Positions 25,460 to 38,744 of a stretch of DNA of 64,000 nucleotides are shown in pieces (within the stretch, counting starts at the first letter, position 1; each line of letters opens with the position of its first letter). The DNA lies in assembly GCA_013396915.1 (NCBI GenBank), contig VWZL01001362.1:874610-938609 (forward strand). The letters are read 5' to 3'. The notes beneath the pieces were generated by a model. That model did not search any database. It saw only the letters and a list, made by a program, of their open reading frames with translations, and was not told the DNA's origin. The position numbers were made by a program, and so were the translations under genes. Origin of the DNA: Stercorarius parasiticus (Eukaryota > Chordata > Aves > Charadriiformes > Stercorariidae).

Positions 25460-26883
25460 CTTGGATCATGTTAAGATTGCCATGTCTTGTGATTTTTATA
25501 AGGAAACCCATGAAAGCTGTAATCAGTGCTGTAGCTGCTGATACTGTGTAAGTATCCAAGAATCTCAAGTCTCACAGTGTTCCTCCTATAAAAAAAGAAA
25601 GAGGCTGGGAAGGGGCTAGCTTCTGGCTTGTCTGTAGGGAAAGATTTGAAAACAAATGAATTGTTTTCCTCATCTGTGGTCTGCTATCCCAAAACTTTAT
25701 TAGATTCCCATGGGTCTTGCCTGGGACTATTCGGGTACAAAAGAACCCCAAACCTCTCAAAATTCACTTTACCCCAACAAGTAATTGCTAAATTGTGTAC
25801 TAGAAACAGAGGGATGTTTGGTTTCTTCAGTTTATTTCTGTCTTTTTCTTTTTTGGTCCTAAGGCAGGTGAATATGTAAGAAATGAGAACTCTTCTTCCC
25901 CCGCCCTTGAGAAAATTACCGTGTCTCCTTACCGGAGCAAAGCCTTGTCTGAGAAAGATTGTTTGGGAATTTGGTGAAAGCAGTTTTAATATCTTTAAAT
26001 TGCTCCTCTACTGAGACATTGTGCTTATTTCATGGAAGAAGCCTTGAAAGCCTCAGTGCTTGGGAAGACTTGAGCTTCCATTGTGGAAAACTGGTGCTGT
26101 GCAATGTCATTCTTGTCTCCTATTTTCAAGGCACTGCTAAAATTTTAACGTTATAAAACTATCTGTTTAGTAGGGGACTAACTGTATTTAGGGCTCATTT
26201 TGGTCTACCATGTTTAAACGGTTTGAGGCCAAGCGATGTGCAGTTTACAACTTTATGGAAACCATGAATTGGGGTTAAATACATGAATTAGTTTGTCCCT
26301 CAAATTGGAGGCAGTTGTTTGGGAGGATGGAAAAACTGATAGCTCTCAAGGAGGTAGGGTTTATTTTATTTTATTAAGGCAGTCAAGAGTCATGGCTTTA
26401 AACATGTGTTTTCTTCAGTGCTGTTTCATGCATGCTTTGCAGTTTTGTTGATTCAGCAGAAGGGAATAATTCTCACGTTGCTGATTGAAAGAAAGCGTAA
26501 TGGGGTATATATCTTTCCCACAGGGTAAAACTGATATAGCTTAGGCAAAGTGTCTTCTAGATGAACACCCTTTTGTTCCTGTTAAACTGGAATAATTCTT
26601 GAGTATCTATGAAGAAATCCATATCTTTCAGCCCTTAGCAATTTTAGCAAATGTAATGGTTAACTTGCAATATAGTAGGTAGTTTTCTAGACACTAAGGG
26701 GATTATGTTAGCCTAAAATAGTTCATTTTGTTTAATAACCATTGATTTTAATTTTTCTAATAGAAAAAGCCTGCTTTAGTCACTGAAGGATAACAAAGGG
26801 GTTGTGATTATGTATTTTATGGCTGTATTGCGTAACCATGTTGCTGTGATGATGCATATAAAATTTTAATGTCTGGCCAGAAG

Positions 26884-26935
26884 GAGAGCAGAGGGGTGAA
26901 GTAAAGTAAGAGGGCAGAGGGGTGAAGTAAAGTAA
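26884..26935. repeat. 26-base perfect-length tandem duplication
   Basis: Two adjacent 26-base copies (26884-26909 and 26910-26935) that share GCAGAGGGGTGAAGTAAAGT and differ at a single base. A shorter echo (AAAGTAAAGC) follows at about 26956-26965. Likely a recent slippage or duplication event. Confidence 0.9.
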
Positions 26936-27648
26936 AACTTTGCTGTCAACATTGTAAAGTAAAGCAAGCTGTGTCTCTCCTTTCCAAATAACAGATGGAA
27001 TTTAGTTACTTAAGAAATAAGCACCTTAAGTTTTTCTTGCATAGTGATCAAACAAGCAATGGGACTAACAGACTTAGGTTTCTGTTCATAGAAAAAAGAT
27101 TCTTCTTTCTTGTAATAGAGAGTTTTGTGTTCTGAGGATAACCAAAAAGTGGCACCTGAGATGGCAGTAGTGCCTGATAGTATGCAGGCATTACCCACCT
27201 GCCTTATGTTTTACAAATACAGATTTTGAGAGGCTGGTACCTCCGTATTGGCAATTTCTGTGAAGATTGCTTAGTATTAATTTGTCCTGAGACATTCGCA
27301 TTTAAGAGTAAATTTCTAGACCATATTAACAGTGAAGTGTTTGGTGATGAGGTATGTGTAATTAGTTTGTAGTGCATTATTTTATGACTAGTTGAACTGA
27401 AACTTGCATACATCTTAAAGTGTGTTTGACGAGTGATTAGTCTGTCATAGAGTCACGCTGGGAATGTATGAGTAGGAGAAAAATTAAGTAAATTATTTAA
27501 TAAGAACTAGTATCTGTGCCAATGCTGTGACTATTTTGCAAATGAACCTTAATTATGAACGATTTCACCACAGAAGCCAGGAGTCATCTAGACCCATCAG
27601 GCTTTCAAAGCAGAGTATTTTAAAAATGGATTTCCTTATAATACTGTT

Positions 27649-27678
27649 GAATATCTTAACAGTGAATATCTTAACAGT
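27649..27678. repeat. 15-base perfect tandem duplication
   Basis: GAATATCTTAACAGT occurs at 27649-27663 and again at 27664-27678 without mismatch. Confidence 0.9.
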
Positions 27679-30600
27679 TCTGTCCTGGTTTTATTTAAAT
27701 AAACTCTTTGTAGCTGGTCCTGGAAGCTCTGGGTTGCTGCAGTACCAGCAATATAGCATAGGCTATCGAGAGGTATGAGGAGAACTACTGTGAGACAAGT
27801 TGTAGGTTACGCGCTTTAGAAATGGACTTTCTGGTTTCCAAACTCTGAAGCGAAATCTTGCATAATTATTCTTTTAGTGATTAGGCAGTCTGCTGACTAT
27901 AGCTAGGCTAATTTGAAAACTGTCATGTAAGACGTTTCATGTTATTACACCTTTTCAGTAAAGGGGCCTTAGTCCGTAGGTACTAAGGACTTTTTGAATT
28001 ATCTTGTGTCCTGAGATTTCATCCCTGTTCTGTCTTTCTAGTACTTGCTTAGAGCTAGTATGTTATAGCAAAGAGTGATTTTATTTGTTTATTAGTTTGT
28101 TTATTTTTTAAGGCTGAACAAAAAGTATGTTGCCGTGGGGGAGCTATCCCCAACCTGTACATATTAGTGTTGTCATTCAAATTTATATAAAATAATTAGG
28201 AGACAGGTAGAAATGTGGGAATTCAGTACACAGGTATTTTTTCAGGCATAGCCTTTGCTTTATCTGATTCTCCTGCTGTCTAGCTTAATGTTGTAAGGAA
28301 TAACAAAATACGTTTTGGTATCAAGCATAAGCATTCCTTGCTGTTGAGTTAGAAGATGAGGAAGTATTAGTGTAAAAAATTGTGATGTTACTGAGTAGGG
28401 TCAAGATAATTATATAAGTGTGTCAGAAAGTAGCAGACACATCATGGTCTACTCTTCTCCCTTTCTATATGAGTAAGTTTTGAGTGGATAGTTCAGAATA
28501 AATTATTTTCCTTTATTCCTGCTGAAATACAGTTTCAGCTCAGGTAGATACCGATCCATAAGCTTCTTATAAATCTGTTCATGTTATTTATTTTAATTGC
28601 ACTAGGAAAATATGCCCAGTTATGAATTTATTATTGAGATTGCGCTTTGTTTGTGGAATTATGCAGTGACAATATAAAATTAAAGTAGTGTGAAAAATGT
28701 GGGATTTTTTTTCCCAGGATCACAGAAGTGTATCTAACTGCTGAAAGGCTTCCTAGTGCATTTCGGCATGTTGTAGGACCTACAGGAAAAAGTTTGCTGA
28801 AGCCACCAAAGAAGAGGGAGAAATGGGAAACCACATCTAGAGTGCTAATTGTAAACTATTTCAACGCGTGCTCTCTTGCTGATGAAGTGAATCGTCTGTA
28901 TGAATATATTCATGTGGCATTTTTTGATGAAATGTTAATTTTTTGCTTTATTAGCAATTCTATTGTTTTGCAGCTTTTCATGAAGTATATTTGTTGTAAA
29001 GAAAGCAAGCTGAAATAAAGCAGAATGCATAGAAGACATTTCATTGTAGTTCAATTACAGCTTTTGGTTAAATTTTAACCACGATGGGGACAAATGTTGG
29101 CATTCTGTAAAAACTTTGTGGGTGTAACTTCACGTCTAGCACTTGGAAATACTTTGAGACTTGCAAAGCTGGGGAAGCGCCAGCAAGTATAACACAAGCT
29201 ACAGGAAAAAGCTGACTCATTTCTTTGCCTTGAAAAGCCTGCCAAAGATAACAAAGGTAGAGGTTGCTTCTGTTACTACTGGGGCATAATTAGTAATTTT
29301 TTAATTTAAATATTATTGCTTTAATTTAAAAATCCTGACGGGATAATGTTTTTTATAACTTGAACTCATAGCAGTCATTACTTGTTAAAGTAGTGGTTTC
29401 AAAGTAGCTGTGTATGTAGGAGGGTGATAGAGTATCTTGTTTGTAAAAAAGCCTCTGGTCTAAAATAATTGTTATTTCTGCGGAATGTTTTGTGGAATTT
29501 CTTGTTTAGAATAACACATTGCAGACTTGCCTGTAACAGGCAAGGTTTGATGGTTGCATGAAGCCGCAAGAAGCCATGTTCCTCTGCTTGGAAATCTCAT
29601 GATACAATCTTGATGTCTTGGGGCAGAAAGAAGTTGACTCTTACAGCTGATTTCAGTAACCCCTTATTTTATTAATCCAGATTGACTGCAGTATTTGACT
29701 AATACTTGCAGTATGTTTTTGTCGGCATGAGTTAATAAAACTTCTGCTGTTTATTCCCAAATTTTCCACTTTTTTATTGTTGAAAACTGATCACAAGAGA
29801 AGTCTATGCATAGTTTTACTTTTTATCCAGTTTCCTGAAATCACAGTATCAGCAGGTCAGAACAAATGTTTTGACACGTCTGCATCTGGCATTACACGTT
29901 ATTATCAGTACTGTTGAAAATACAATCCCAAATTAGTATTTGAAAAAAAAACAGTTATTAGGGGAGCATTACTTCAAAACATTTACTGTTATTGCTGAAA
30001 TATGTGCATATAGCAGAGCCCTGCAAGTTAGTTTCATTGTAAGAAATACTTCTGTGCTCAAAAGGAACTAATAAATCTTTGCGCTTCTCCTGTTTTGCTT
30101 TACTGTTGTATATAAAAGTGTGTTCCTTTGTCACGCAGATTTATAGTTTGGAAGCAATTTAAAATTCACTTTCGCTTTTTTGGTCCTTTCATGCATGTTT
30201 TGTCTCACTAATGCTTTCCTTTATCCCTTATCATTTAATTATTTGTTTTTCCTCTCTGGATAACATTTGTTCAGTTTGGGGTTTTGTTTTGTTTCTTTTC
30301 TTTTTTTTTTAACTCCCTATTGTACAAAGCACTTGGAGTTTTATTATCCATTTATTTTGTTTGAATAACAAATAAAATAATGGATTTAAAATCTTCAGGA
30401 TATGCAATTTATCATGTGAAAATAACAAAATAAGAGTAAGAATATTGTATTTCAGGGGAGTATCACATTTAGCCCAACATAGGAGCAGAATTAATTGCAA
30501 TGGAATTACAATTGTAATCAAAGTAGTATAAGTGACCTTTTTGGTGCTGTGGAAATGTATCATAAAATACAAAAGATAAGAAATAATTTTTCTAGTGTAT

Positions 30601-31873
30601 TTTAGATTACTTAGTAAGAGCCTTTTAGTATATTTCACTACACTTTTAGCTTTTAAAAAAACATGTTTAATTTGTTTAAATTCAACAAATCTTGAGTGAT
30701 CCCTAGCAGGATGGACTGATAGCACACAGGAATACTGGCTGATATTTCCAAAATGTAACAGTTATAATTATTTTCTCCTACAGAACTCAAAACCACAGTA
30801 CGTTTGTCTTGCATGTCATCTCTCCCTCTATACTGAGGTTTTACATGTAGCTTTTGGTGTTATATTTGCTTGTGTAATCAGACTGAGAAATAAATCTAAG
30901 ATTAAATGCTGAAAGAGTCAATGAAATATTAAGATAGGTTTCTATTTGTTTTGTAGTGTGAAACAACAAACCAACCATTTTTTGGTTATATTTCCATATA
31001 TAGTCCTAAAAGCTACTAGCACCCCTTCCTCTAAGACAGTGAGCTGTCCTTACTTCTGCTAGAGTAGAAAACAGTGTGGGGTAAACTTCCTGAATTTGTG
31101 TTTTGAGAGAAATTGTTTTTATATCAAGGAGATATTAAATATATAATAGCAAGAAAAGGCAAAAGGAGTAGAAAGGCACAAAAAGCAGACTTTTTTTATT
31201 TTTTATTTTAGCTTACCAGATATTTAAAACCAAAAATAAAATCTACGAGTTGTAGCATTTGGGGAAGAATATAGTTTTTTGAAAGTTGTAACAAATAAAT
31301 CCTTTCATTAAAGAAAGGTCTTAGTAAGTTGCATAGAAATAATTGAATAAGTGGGTTACTCCATTATATTTCCCTGTGACTTTCTGAAGCTGTTGATACT
31401 CTTCAGTTGGACATCTTTGGATTAAATCATCTGCTATGGCAGTTCCTATTACCCTGTGTCTATGTCTCATTCGTGTGTTGTGTTTGTTTAATGTAAACCT
31501 TCTCAATTTTTAGATAAACAAATGTAAAGCTCTGTGTGGCCTTTATTAAGTAGACTGAAGTGGTTTTACTTGCTGTATTCAGTCAAATCTAAATAAGGCT
31601 TTTAAAATGCTGTGTAAGATGATTCATATGTAAACTTGTACTGGTTGCGTTAAGCTGATACAGTTATTTATCTCAATGAAACTCATGCAGCTTTCACGTG
31701 TGCACGGTATTTACATCTCTCTAGCCTCTTCTTCTGAAAGGGTTGTTTTTTCTAGCATCATGCTGCTTGAACTTGCTTTCTTTTGCATGGAGATTCTAAT
31801 ACTCTGCTTTGGAAAGTTGATCTTAACGTTGTGCTTTGTGAAAGCTCTTGCTCTTAGTTGGGGTAGAGGTTTG

Positions 31874-32355
31874 AATCATAGAATGTTTTGGGTTGGAAGG
31901 GACCTTAAAGATCATGTAGTTCCAACCCCCCTGCCCTGGGCAGGGACACCTCCCACTAGACCAGGCTGCTCAAAGCCCCATCCAGCCTGGCCTTGAACAC
32001 TTCCAGGGATGGGGCAGCCACAGCTTCTCTGGGCAACCTGTTCCAGTGTCTCACCACCCTCACAGGAAAGAATTTCTTCCTGATATCTAATCTAAATCTC
32101 CCCTTTTTCAGTTTAAAACCATTACCCCTCGACCTATCGCTCCACTCCCTGATAAAGAGTCCCTCCCCATCTTTCCTGTAGCCCCTTTTAGGTACTGGAA
32201 GGGGCTCTAAGGTCTCCCCGGAGCCTTCTCTTCTCCAGGCTGAACAACCCCAACTCTCTCAGTCTGTCTTCATAGGAGGGGTGCTACAGCCCTCTGATCA
32301 TCTTTGTGGCCTTCCTCTGGACTTGCTCCAATAGGTCCCTGTCTGTTTTAAAGGA
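31874..32355 (-). mobile_element. CR1 LINE 3' end, minus strand
   Basis: It begins with AATCATAGAATGTTTTGGGT, the reverse complement of the CR1 3' terminus. It runs through the GGGACCTTAAAGATCATG, GCCTTGAACACTTCCAGGGA, CTTCTCTGGGCAACCTGTTC and TTCTTCCTGATATCTAATCT blocks and then the CTCTTCTCCAGGCTGAACAA block toward about 32355. It is moderately young, with blocks easy to recognise and few indels. No intact coding frame is expected in this 3' segment. The 36373-36561 copy is its inverted partner. Confidence 0.93.
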
Positions 32356-35300
32356 TCTATATCTAGGGCAGGGTCTGTATCTGTCAGACAAAACTATTCT
32401 GTAGTATGGAGATTGGAAAGAAGAGGAAGATCTTCTCCCACCTCACCCATTGCAAAAGCCTTTAGCTGTGCTTTTGCCTGGGCCTGCTTTATGTTCTGGA
32501 AATTTAAAAAATACCTCCCATCTGTAGTTCATGAAAAGGAAGGAATTCCCCACCTCGTTTGAATATCTGATCAGTATATGTAGACCTCTGCTTTTAAATA
32601 ATATGATCGGCAAATCCAGTCCCTCTTCAAACTTAATGATAAACACTGAGTATTTTAAACTCGGGAGTTTAATGTTTGTGCTATCTGAAATATCACAGTT
32701 CGTTCATAATTATTCATAGGACCCTCATTCCCCTGGGTGAGAGTCACTGTAAGATGTGCTTAATTGCTTTTAAATGGCGAGTACTATAATTTGTGTATTT
32801 TGAGCGAAGTCATCAACCTTGTTGCTTCATCAGGTTATTAAGAAATGGTGGTTGTTTTTTTTCTCTCTCACACTGTTTTGTACTCATAAAAGGAAGTCAC
32901 ATTTAGTCAGAACTGACTAATCTATTTAAGTTAATATTCCCTTGAGGAAAAGCTCTAAATTTCAGTCTGCTTCACAACGTTCTTTAGGCACTTAAATAAT
33001 TTCAGTCTGTTTGTAGAATACCACAGTTTCTGGGTTGCGCAGACTATTAATGAATTTGGTAACCTTTTATTAACCCTAATGCTTTATTGTTACCTATGTT
33101 TGTGGGAAACAGCAAAAAAGTTGGATTTAATATATTTTGGTACTGGAAGCTTGCTGCTGAAACAAACACTAAAAAAAAAAGTATTGTTACTTTGAACCTT
33201 TTTAATTGGCATTCATTGGTCCAGTGTTACATCGTATCCCTGTCTTCCGATTCCTTTAAATGAACAGGATTCTTGTTGCTGTTCATTGATAATCCTCTAC
33301 TGTTGGATGATGGGGTCGTAGGGTACTTTTGACTGGAAGTTACTTCTGGATGTTGGTCTGGTCAAAAGCAGGTCCAATTATATCAGGTTATGCAGGGCTT
33401 AATAAATGCTTAAATAAACTGTTTCAATTCCTGGATATATCACTAATATCTCTATACAAAATGTATAAATCAAGAATAACTAAATTTGTCTTATAATTTC
33501 CTAGATTAAGTTGTGGTCCTGGTAGTTTGAATATTGCCATCAAAACAATAACCATGTCCTTGCTTCTATTCCTCTGTTCCAAGTTTGAGCACTGTTGCAG
33601 TAGAGTTTGTATAAGGGTAGCACTGAGGCACACCTAAGATTGTTGGCTTAGGGAAAAAAATATCTTATAAAATCCCTATAATTTTCCACTTAAAGTGAGC
33701 TTCACTCTTTAAATAGTGGTAGCATGAGAATAGGTAAATACCTGTTGAAGCTGTGGTACCCAGTATCCACAGCGACAGTTGTGGATATACAGCGTGAGAA
33801 CAGTGTAAGCACAGGGTGCTGCTTCCCTGGTATCACTCTTGGCAACAGGTTATTGGAAGCTGAAGAAATTTTCTGAGCCAGATATGGTACCTTTATATCT
33901 AATAACCCTTTAATAGATTTACTGCACCTGTTATTAAAGTTGTTTCAAGGGTAATACATCTTTTTAATTACTGTATGTTAGTCAGTCAGGCTGTTTTTGA
34001 TGCTCAAATGATCCCTGTTCAGAAAGGCAAAAAAAAATAAATTAATATCTTTGAATGTTTACTTAACCATTGAGACCTGATCCCCTCTCAAAGAGGATTG
34101 ACATCGGGGAAGAACAGCCTGGAACAGATCTTGCCTTAATAACGTGTTCTTTTTTTTTTTTTTTAATAGTTACAACCTTCTTCCTATGAAATTCTAAAGC
34201 AGATGGTTGTTCCTTTTTCGTACTTTCTTTGCAGAGTCTACTTATAGATGTCTTGTGAGAACATGGGTATTTAATATTTATGCAATATCTACATGTGCAC
34301 TGCTATCATTTGCCATCTACGTAATTTTAGTCTTCCATCTTGCTTAACAAACAGTGTCCAGACTCTTTATTTTTACAGTGTGGTTAATAGAGGTCTTTCC
34401 ATCAAAAAAGTACATAATGCTGCTGCTGTTTTTTCTTACTTCTGTGCCCTTTAAATGTCATCAAGTTTACAAAACTGGGGACGTGAACAAGTGAGTTATT
34501 CAGTTTTAAAGAAAATAGCTTGGAGCCTCTATCGTATTTAACCCCTCTAACTAGGCTTAGAAAAAGTTTGAGCCGGTTTAATCCTTTGAGACTGAGAGAT
34601 GAGCTTTTTACAGAAAAACTGTGGAAATGCCATGCTGTGCTATATTTCTTCACAGCTGAAGCAGCATCTTTTTCTTGGAGTAAAGAGAATTCTGTTGCAC
34701 CAGCAGATCATTATTAGTGTTGGTCCTGTGGCACAAAAACCTGTATTTGCTGTCTGTATTTTACAGATGCAAAATAAAGGCTATTTTTTCTTTCAACCAA
34801 CTTTACCTGTTGATTGACAGGAATGAATTGTATGTTGTTGAAGAGTATAGGGGGGAAACCAAACCAGAAAAACCCAAACAAAACAAAACCTCCCACTTTT
34901 TCCTGGAGGTTTATTAGATGAACGTGACCAAGAGCTATGTATGACTGCAAAAACCACAATGATGATAAACGAGACATGTTGTTAAAAAGAAACCACTGAT
35001 TATTGCCATGCACAGTGGATAAACTGATTTAAAAACTGATCTGGTAAGAAGATTTGCTTTCACTGTAATTTGATACAGCCTTATGGGTAGTTGCTGTAGC
35101 TTGCAGGTACCTGTGACCCTTTTCCTTGTCTGCTATTATTTATGCAATATTTCTCTCTAAATAAAGGGATAAATCTTACTGCAATATCATAGTTACTTAG
35201 CTGAGTTCAGCAGAAATACTTTTTGACTTTATGTAGCCTTAAGTGTTAATGGAAATTGTAAAAAATCATGCTTCATTCATAGAAAAAGAAAGCATAGCAT

Positions 35301-36372
35301 TTAAAATTAGACGATATGAAGATTTGTGTTTATTGAGCATTTAAGATGCATTTTCTATGTCAATTTGCAAAAATGATGTTGGTAGATGATGACTGTCCAT
35401 AGTTCAGTTGCAGTATTTGACTTTATCCTGCTGGACTACAGGGGACCTATGAGCTTCTAAATGTCAGCGTTCTCTTCTTCATCAGGGACCAGACACTAAT
35501 TCACTGAGCATCTGGGCCAACAGGTCAGGTATATCTGACATATGAGAATGGATATTGGAAGCTGGGATAGTAGAAATGCATGACTCGCTACTGGTACAGC
35601 AGAAAATGGAGAATGATGGGATGTTACAAGCTCTCTTAAATCCCACTGTTAAGCCTAAAAAATATGTACCTGTGAACACAATTGTGATTATAAAGATCAT
35701 CAAAGACCAGAAACGGAATTAGTCTTTTGAGGTCGTGTTTTTTTTTTTCCTCTCTGGATTTTTTTGAATTCTTTCTCATTCCTTGCCAAATTCTCTCCTG
35801 TGATATTCCACCTTGTCTGCTCACTACTGGGCTAGGATTAAAAGTCTGAAGTTGGGTAGGGTTCTGACATCTTTACTCCCATGGCTTCTAACAATAATCA
35901 GAACAAAGCCTTATCAGCTGTGGAGTAAAGTGTGTAAGTCATCTTCAGCAGCTCATGTGGTATCGCTTTCTCTGCCCCTCAAATCTGAAAAATCCTAGCA
36001 ATGAGATGATTTTAAAATACTTTTTTGATGGTATCAAGCAGTCTGAAATAAGTTGTTTTCTAAATACTGCTGAAGAGAGTCTTATTTGCTTTCTGAGTTT
36101 TTACCTCATCGTGATTTACCTATAATTTCAAAGTTTATACAAACTTACATAGCATCAGATGTGCTGGAAATGCGTTAAAACTTTCTGCAACGTAGAATGG
36201 AGCAATGCTGTAACAGGCTGAGAAGACAATTTTCTCAGAAGCGGGTTTTTGAACTTGCAACTGGAGTATATTGTGGCTATTTTAAAAAGAATGCATTTTA
36301 ATATGAGATAGGATTCATTAGGATATTTTCAGAGCTGAAAACTCTGTAATTTCAAATAAGACAGTTATGAGG

Positions 36373-36561
36373 GTGGTGAGACACTAGCACATGTTGCCCG
36401 GGGAAGTTGTGGCTGCCCCATCCCTGGAGGTGTTCAAAGCCAGGCTGGATGGGGCTTTGAGCAGCCTGGTCTAGTGGGAGGTGTCCCTGCCCAGGGCAGA
36501 GGGGGTTGGAACTAGATGGTCTTTAAGGTGCCTTCCAACCCAAACCATTCTATGATTCTAA
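36373..36561 (+). mobile_element. CR1 LINE 3' end, plus strand (short)
   Basis: The + strand shows the final ~190 bases of a CR1, from the CCCATCCCTGGAGGTGTTCA block through GCCAGGCTGGATGGGGCTTT and GGTCTTTAAGGTGCCTTCCA to the terminal CATTCTATGATTCTA (two overlapping octamers). Severely 5'-truncated. It is the same kind of CR1 3' end as 31874-32355, in the opposite orientation. Confidence 0.93.
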
Positions 36562-37346
36562 GAAGTCTGAATGCAGCTTGCAAGGTTTGTACTTACACAC
36601 CCAGAAGTAATACTTGGGTTATTCTGATGATCTGGACAATATGGGATAATATTTAACTGCATAAACGTTACTTAAAAAAATACTTCCTTTTCTGCCTGAA
36701 GATTGTTTGAATTTTGGGGGTAGCCTTTTCTGTGATTCCCTGGCACATGAGGACTCTTAAGAGGCTAGATGGTATTTGTGTGTGTGAGCTGGAAGCAGGT
36801 TGTCTGGAAGGCGTAGGCGCGATGGAGGCCTGCGAGCTGTTGAGTAGCCCTTTGTGCTGACTTCAGCCATTTGTGAACACGTTGAGGGTTGCAGCATGCA
36901 ACGTGCAGCTCTGCAGGTTCATAGGTTTGTGCAGGTCTGAGACTTCTGGGAAACAGATTTTCTGTGTACGTGCTGTCTGGCTGCCTCGTCTGTGCGCATT
37001 TAGCTCAATGTATTTGAAAGCAATACGTTCACTGTATGTGTGTACTGAGTGTACAGAGCATTAGATTTACTGAGCATGGACCATGCAGTTTATTCCTGTG
37101 CATTCCACCTGGGAGATCCATCACACGTGTATAGGAGTTTGAGCTTCAGTTCATGTTTGTTTTCACTTAGATATGTTTTTTATTTTATGCAGGTACTTTA
37201 ATGACAATATCATTTACCAAGAATATTCACTGAATGGAGAACGTTTTATGGCATATTTTAAAGAAAGCTAATCATTCTTTAAAGCATTTTCTGTTTTATT
37301 TTTGTTGTTCTGTATGCTTGACTCAAAATTTGTTTTCTCTTTTCAG

Positions 37347-37393
37347 GCAGCTATAAATGGTGTAATACCACAAGAAAATGGCATTCTACAAAG
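37347..37393 (+). CDS. FAF1: FAF1 coding exon 3 (residues 39-54, split codon at end)
   Basis: 47 bases, starting in phase 0 after TTTTCAG and ending with the first two bases (AG) of a serine codon before GTAAGC. It encodes AAINGVIPQENGILQ, the last helix of the UBA domain plus the short exit segment. The AINGVI motif completes the hydrophobic core. Skipping it would shift the frame. Confidence 0.97.
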
Positions 37394-37878
37394 GTAAGCA
37401 TAGAAGACAAGTAGTACACACAGAGAATGATGCTGGGTAATAGTTACATTTTTTTGTTCCTGAATCCTAAGGTAATGATGTAATTCTCCTTTTAAAGCAG
37501 TTTCTGGAGCCACAAATTCTATTCCTCGCAAAGGTGATTTAACGATGAATTTGTCCCGTACTGGTGGAGGACCAGCTCAAACACCTATTTAAATTAATTA
37601 TTTTTTATTCTAAGTTCATTGGTTTTTGGGTCATTCTGTGCAGGGTCGTCTCTTTACTAAGCCTGGATTTTGCTGTCCTTTCTTGGATGTCAGGACTTGG
37701 GTGCAGTGTTTTTTGTTTTTGTTTTTGTTTTTTCCTCCAAAGATCTGAAAATTTGCAAGGCAAATCCACAGATGTTCCTAGCTAAGTATTTTCTTTTTCC
37801 TTGTACATTTTTAAAGGTATTGATATTCCATGCTTCCCTGACCCTGTCCAAAAAATGTTTGTATTTTTGTAGTTGTTG

Positions 37879-37903
37879 TTTTTTGTTTTGTTTTGTTTTT
37901 TTA
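37879..37903. repeat. (TTTTG)n simple repeat
   Basis: Several consecutive TTTTG units within a T-rich stretch of intron 3; a similar shorter array lies at about 37708-37735. Confidence 0.8.
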
Positions 37904-38700
37904 TTGAATTACAGGCAGCAGATACTGTGTTACATAAAGTAAGGTTGCTCCCTTCTAAAAGTAGCTTTACTGATTTTCTTTCAGCTTCTGAATTAAATTT
38001 TGGCTTGTATACTGATGCCTGGATATCTTGAAGTCACTGAAGCATGAGCTCCTAAGTGCTGAGGAGGCAATTGAAAACAGCAGAACAGGAGTTGAGCTAC
38101 TTGAGAGAGACAGTAAAATAGTGTATAAAATTTTTTTTAGAAAAATACTCAATGTACTATTTTAAAAAGTTTATTTTAATGATGAAAAAGGATACATAAT
38201 GTAGGTAAAGCAGTGTTTTGGCATCTCTGTTGATACTGAAGCTATCATTAAATACAGTCAGTTTTTGATTTAGGAAAAAACCTTATTTGCTCAGCAAAGT
38301 TACTAGATGTTTACTTACCACATGGCCTACCTAGTCCATTTGAGATCAAGTCTTGGTTGGGTTGAGCACTCTTTCTACCTATGTTATTAGGTCCTGACCT
38401 CAAAGCATTTATATTCAAAATGCTAGAATGTTTGAAACCATTTGGTCAGGGGGAAGGAGCTGGGCAGTAGTTATGCCTGGCTTGGACAACAAGCGGGTCT
38501 AGTGTTCACTTACAGCTTTCTTCCATGCTAATCTATTAATTTTTAGAAATGATTAAACAGTCAAATGTGTCTCAAATATTTTTTTTTTTTTCTTCTTCCA
38601 ATGGAAGTGATTTAAAAGGAGTCTCAGGAGACTGAGAAGCCTAGTTTCCAGTGGTTTTCAGATGAGGGTTATTTTACAACCATTAGAGGTTGCCAGTCTG

Positions 38701-38744
38701 ATGCCTTTTGCCAGGCATGCCTTTTTTTGCCAGGATGCCTTTTG
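38701..38744. repeat. Imperfect short tandem repeat (GCCAGG-ATGCC-T run)
   Basis: The module ATGCC followed by a T run and GCCAGG occurs about two and a half times (ATGCCTTTTGCCAGGC, ATGCCTTTTTTTGCCAGG, ATGCCTTTTG), with unequal T-run length. Confidence 0.75.

Larger units (their letters stand above)
17341..37346 (+). other. FAF1: FAF1 intron 2 (about 20 kb)
   Basis: The donor is GTAAGT and the acceptor TTTTCAG at 37346. It is the largest complete intron in the window. Recognisable contents are a CR1 with open RT tail (22648-23130), a hAT-Charlie-like remnant (about 25100-25459), short tandem duplications (22255-22293, 26884-26935, 27649-27678), and two CR1 3' ends in opposite orientation (31874-32355 minus, 36373-36561 plus). 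I see nothing definable in 17341-22250, 27680-31870 and 32360-36370 beyond simple tracts. Confidence 0.9.

Noticed and set aside
28717..28840. Possible alternative FAF1 exon: a T-rich acceptor (AG at 28716-28717) followed by a frame containing SAFRHVV, which also occurs in exon 4
   Set aside because: Joined to exon 2 (phase 0) it reads into a TGA within nine codons. The similarity to exon 4 does not extend beyond about seven residues, and there is no good donor. Chance or a poison exon at best.
30309..30725. Minus-strand frame of 138 codons
   Set aside because: Ile/Leu/Lys/Tyr-rich composition expected from AT-rich DNA; no homology recognised.
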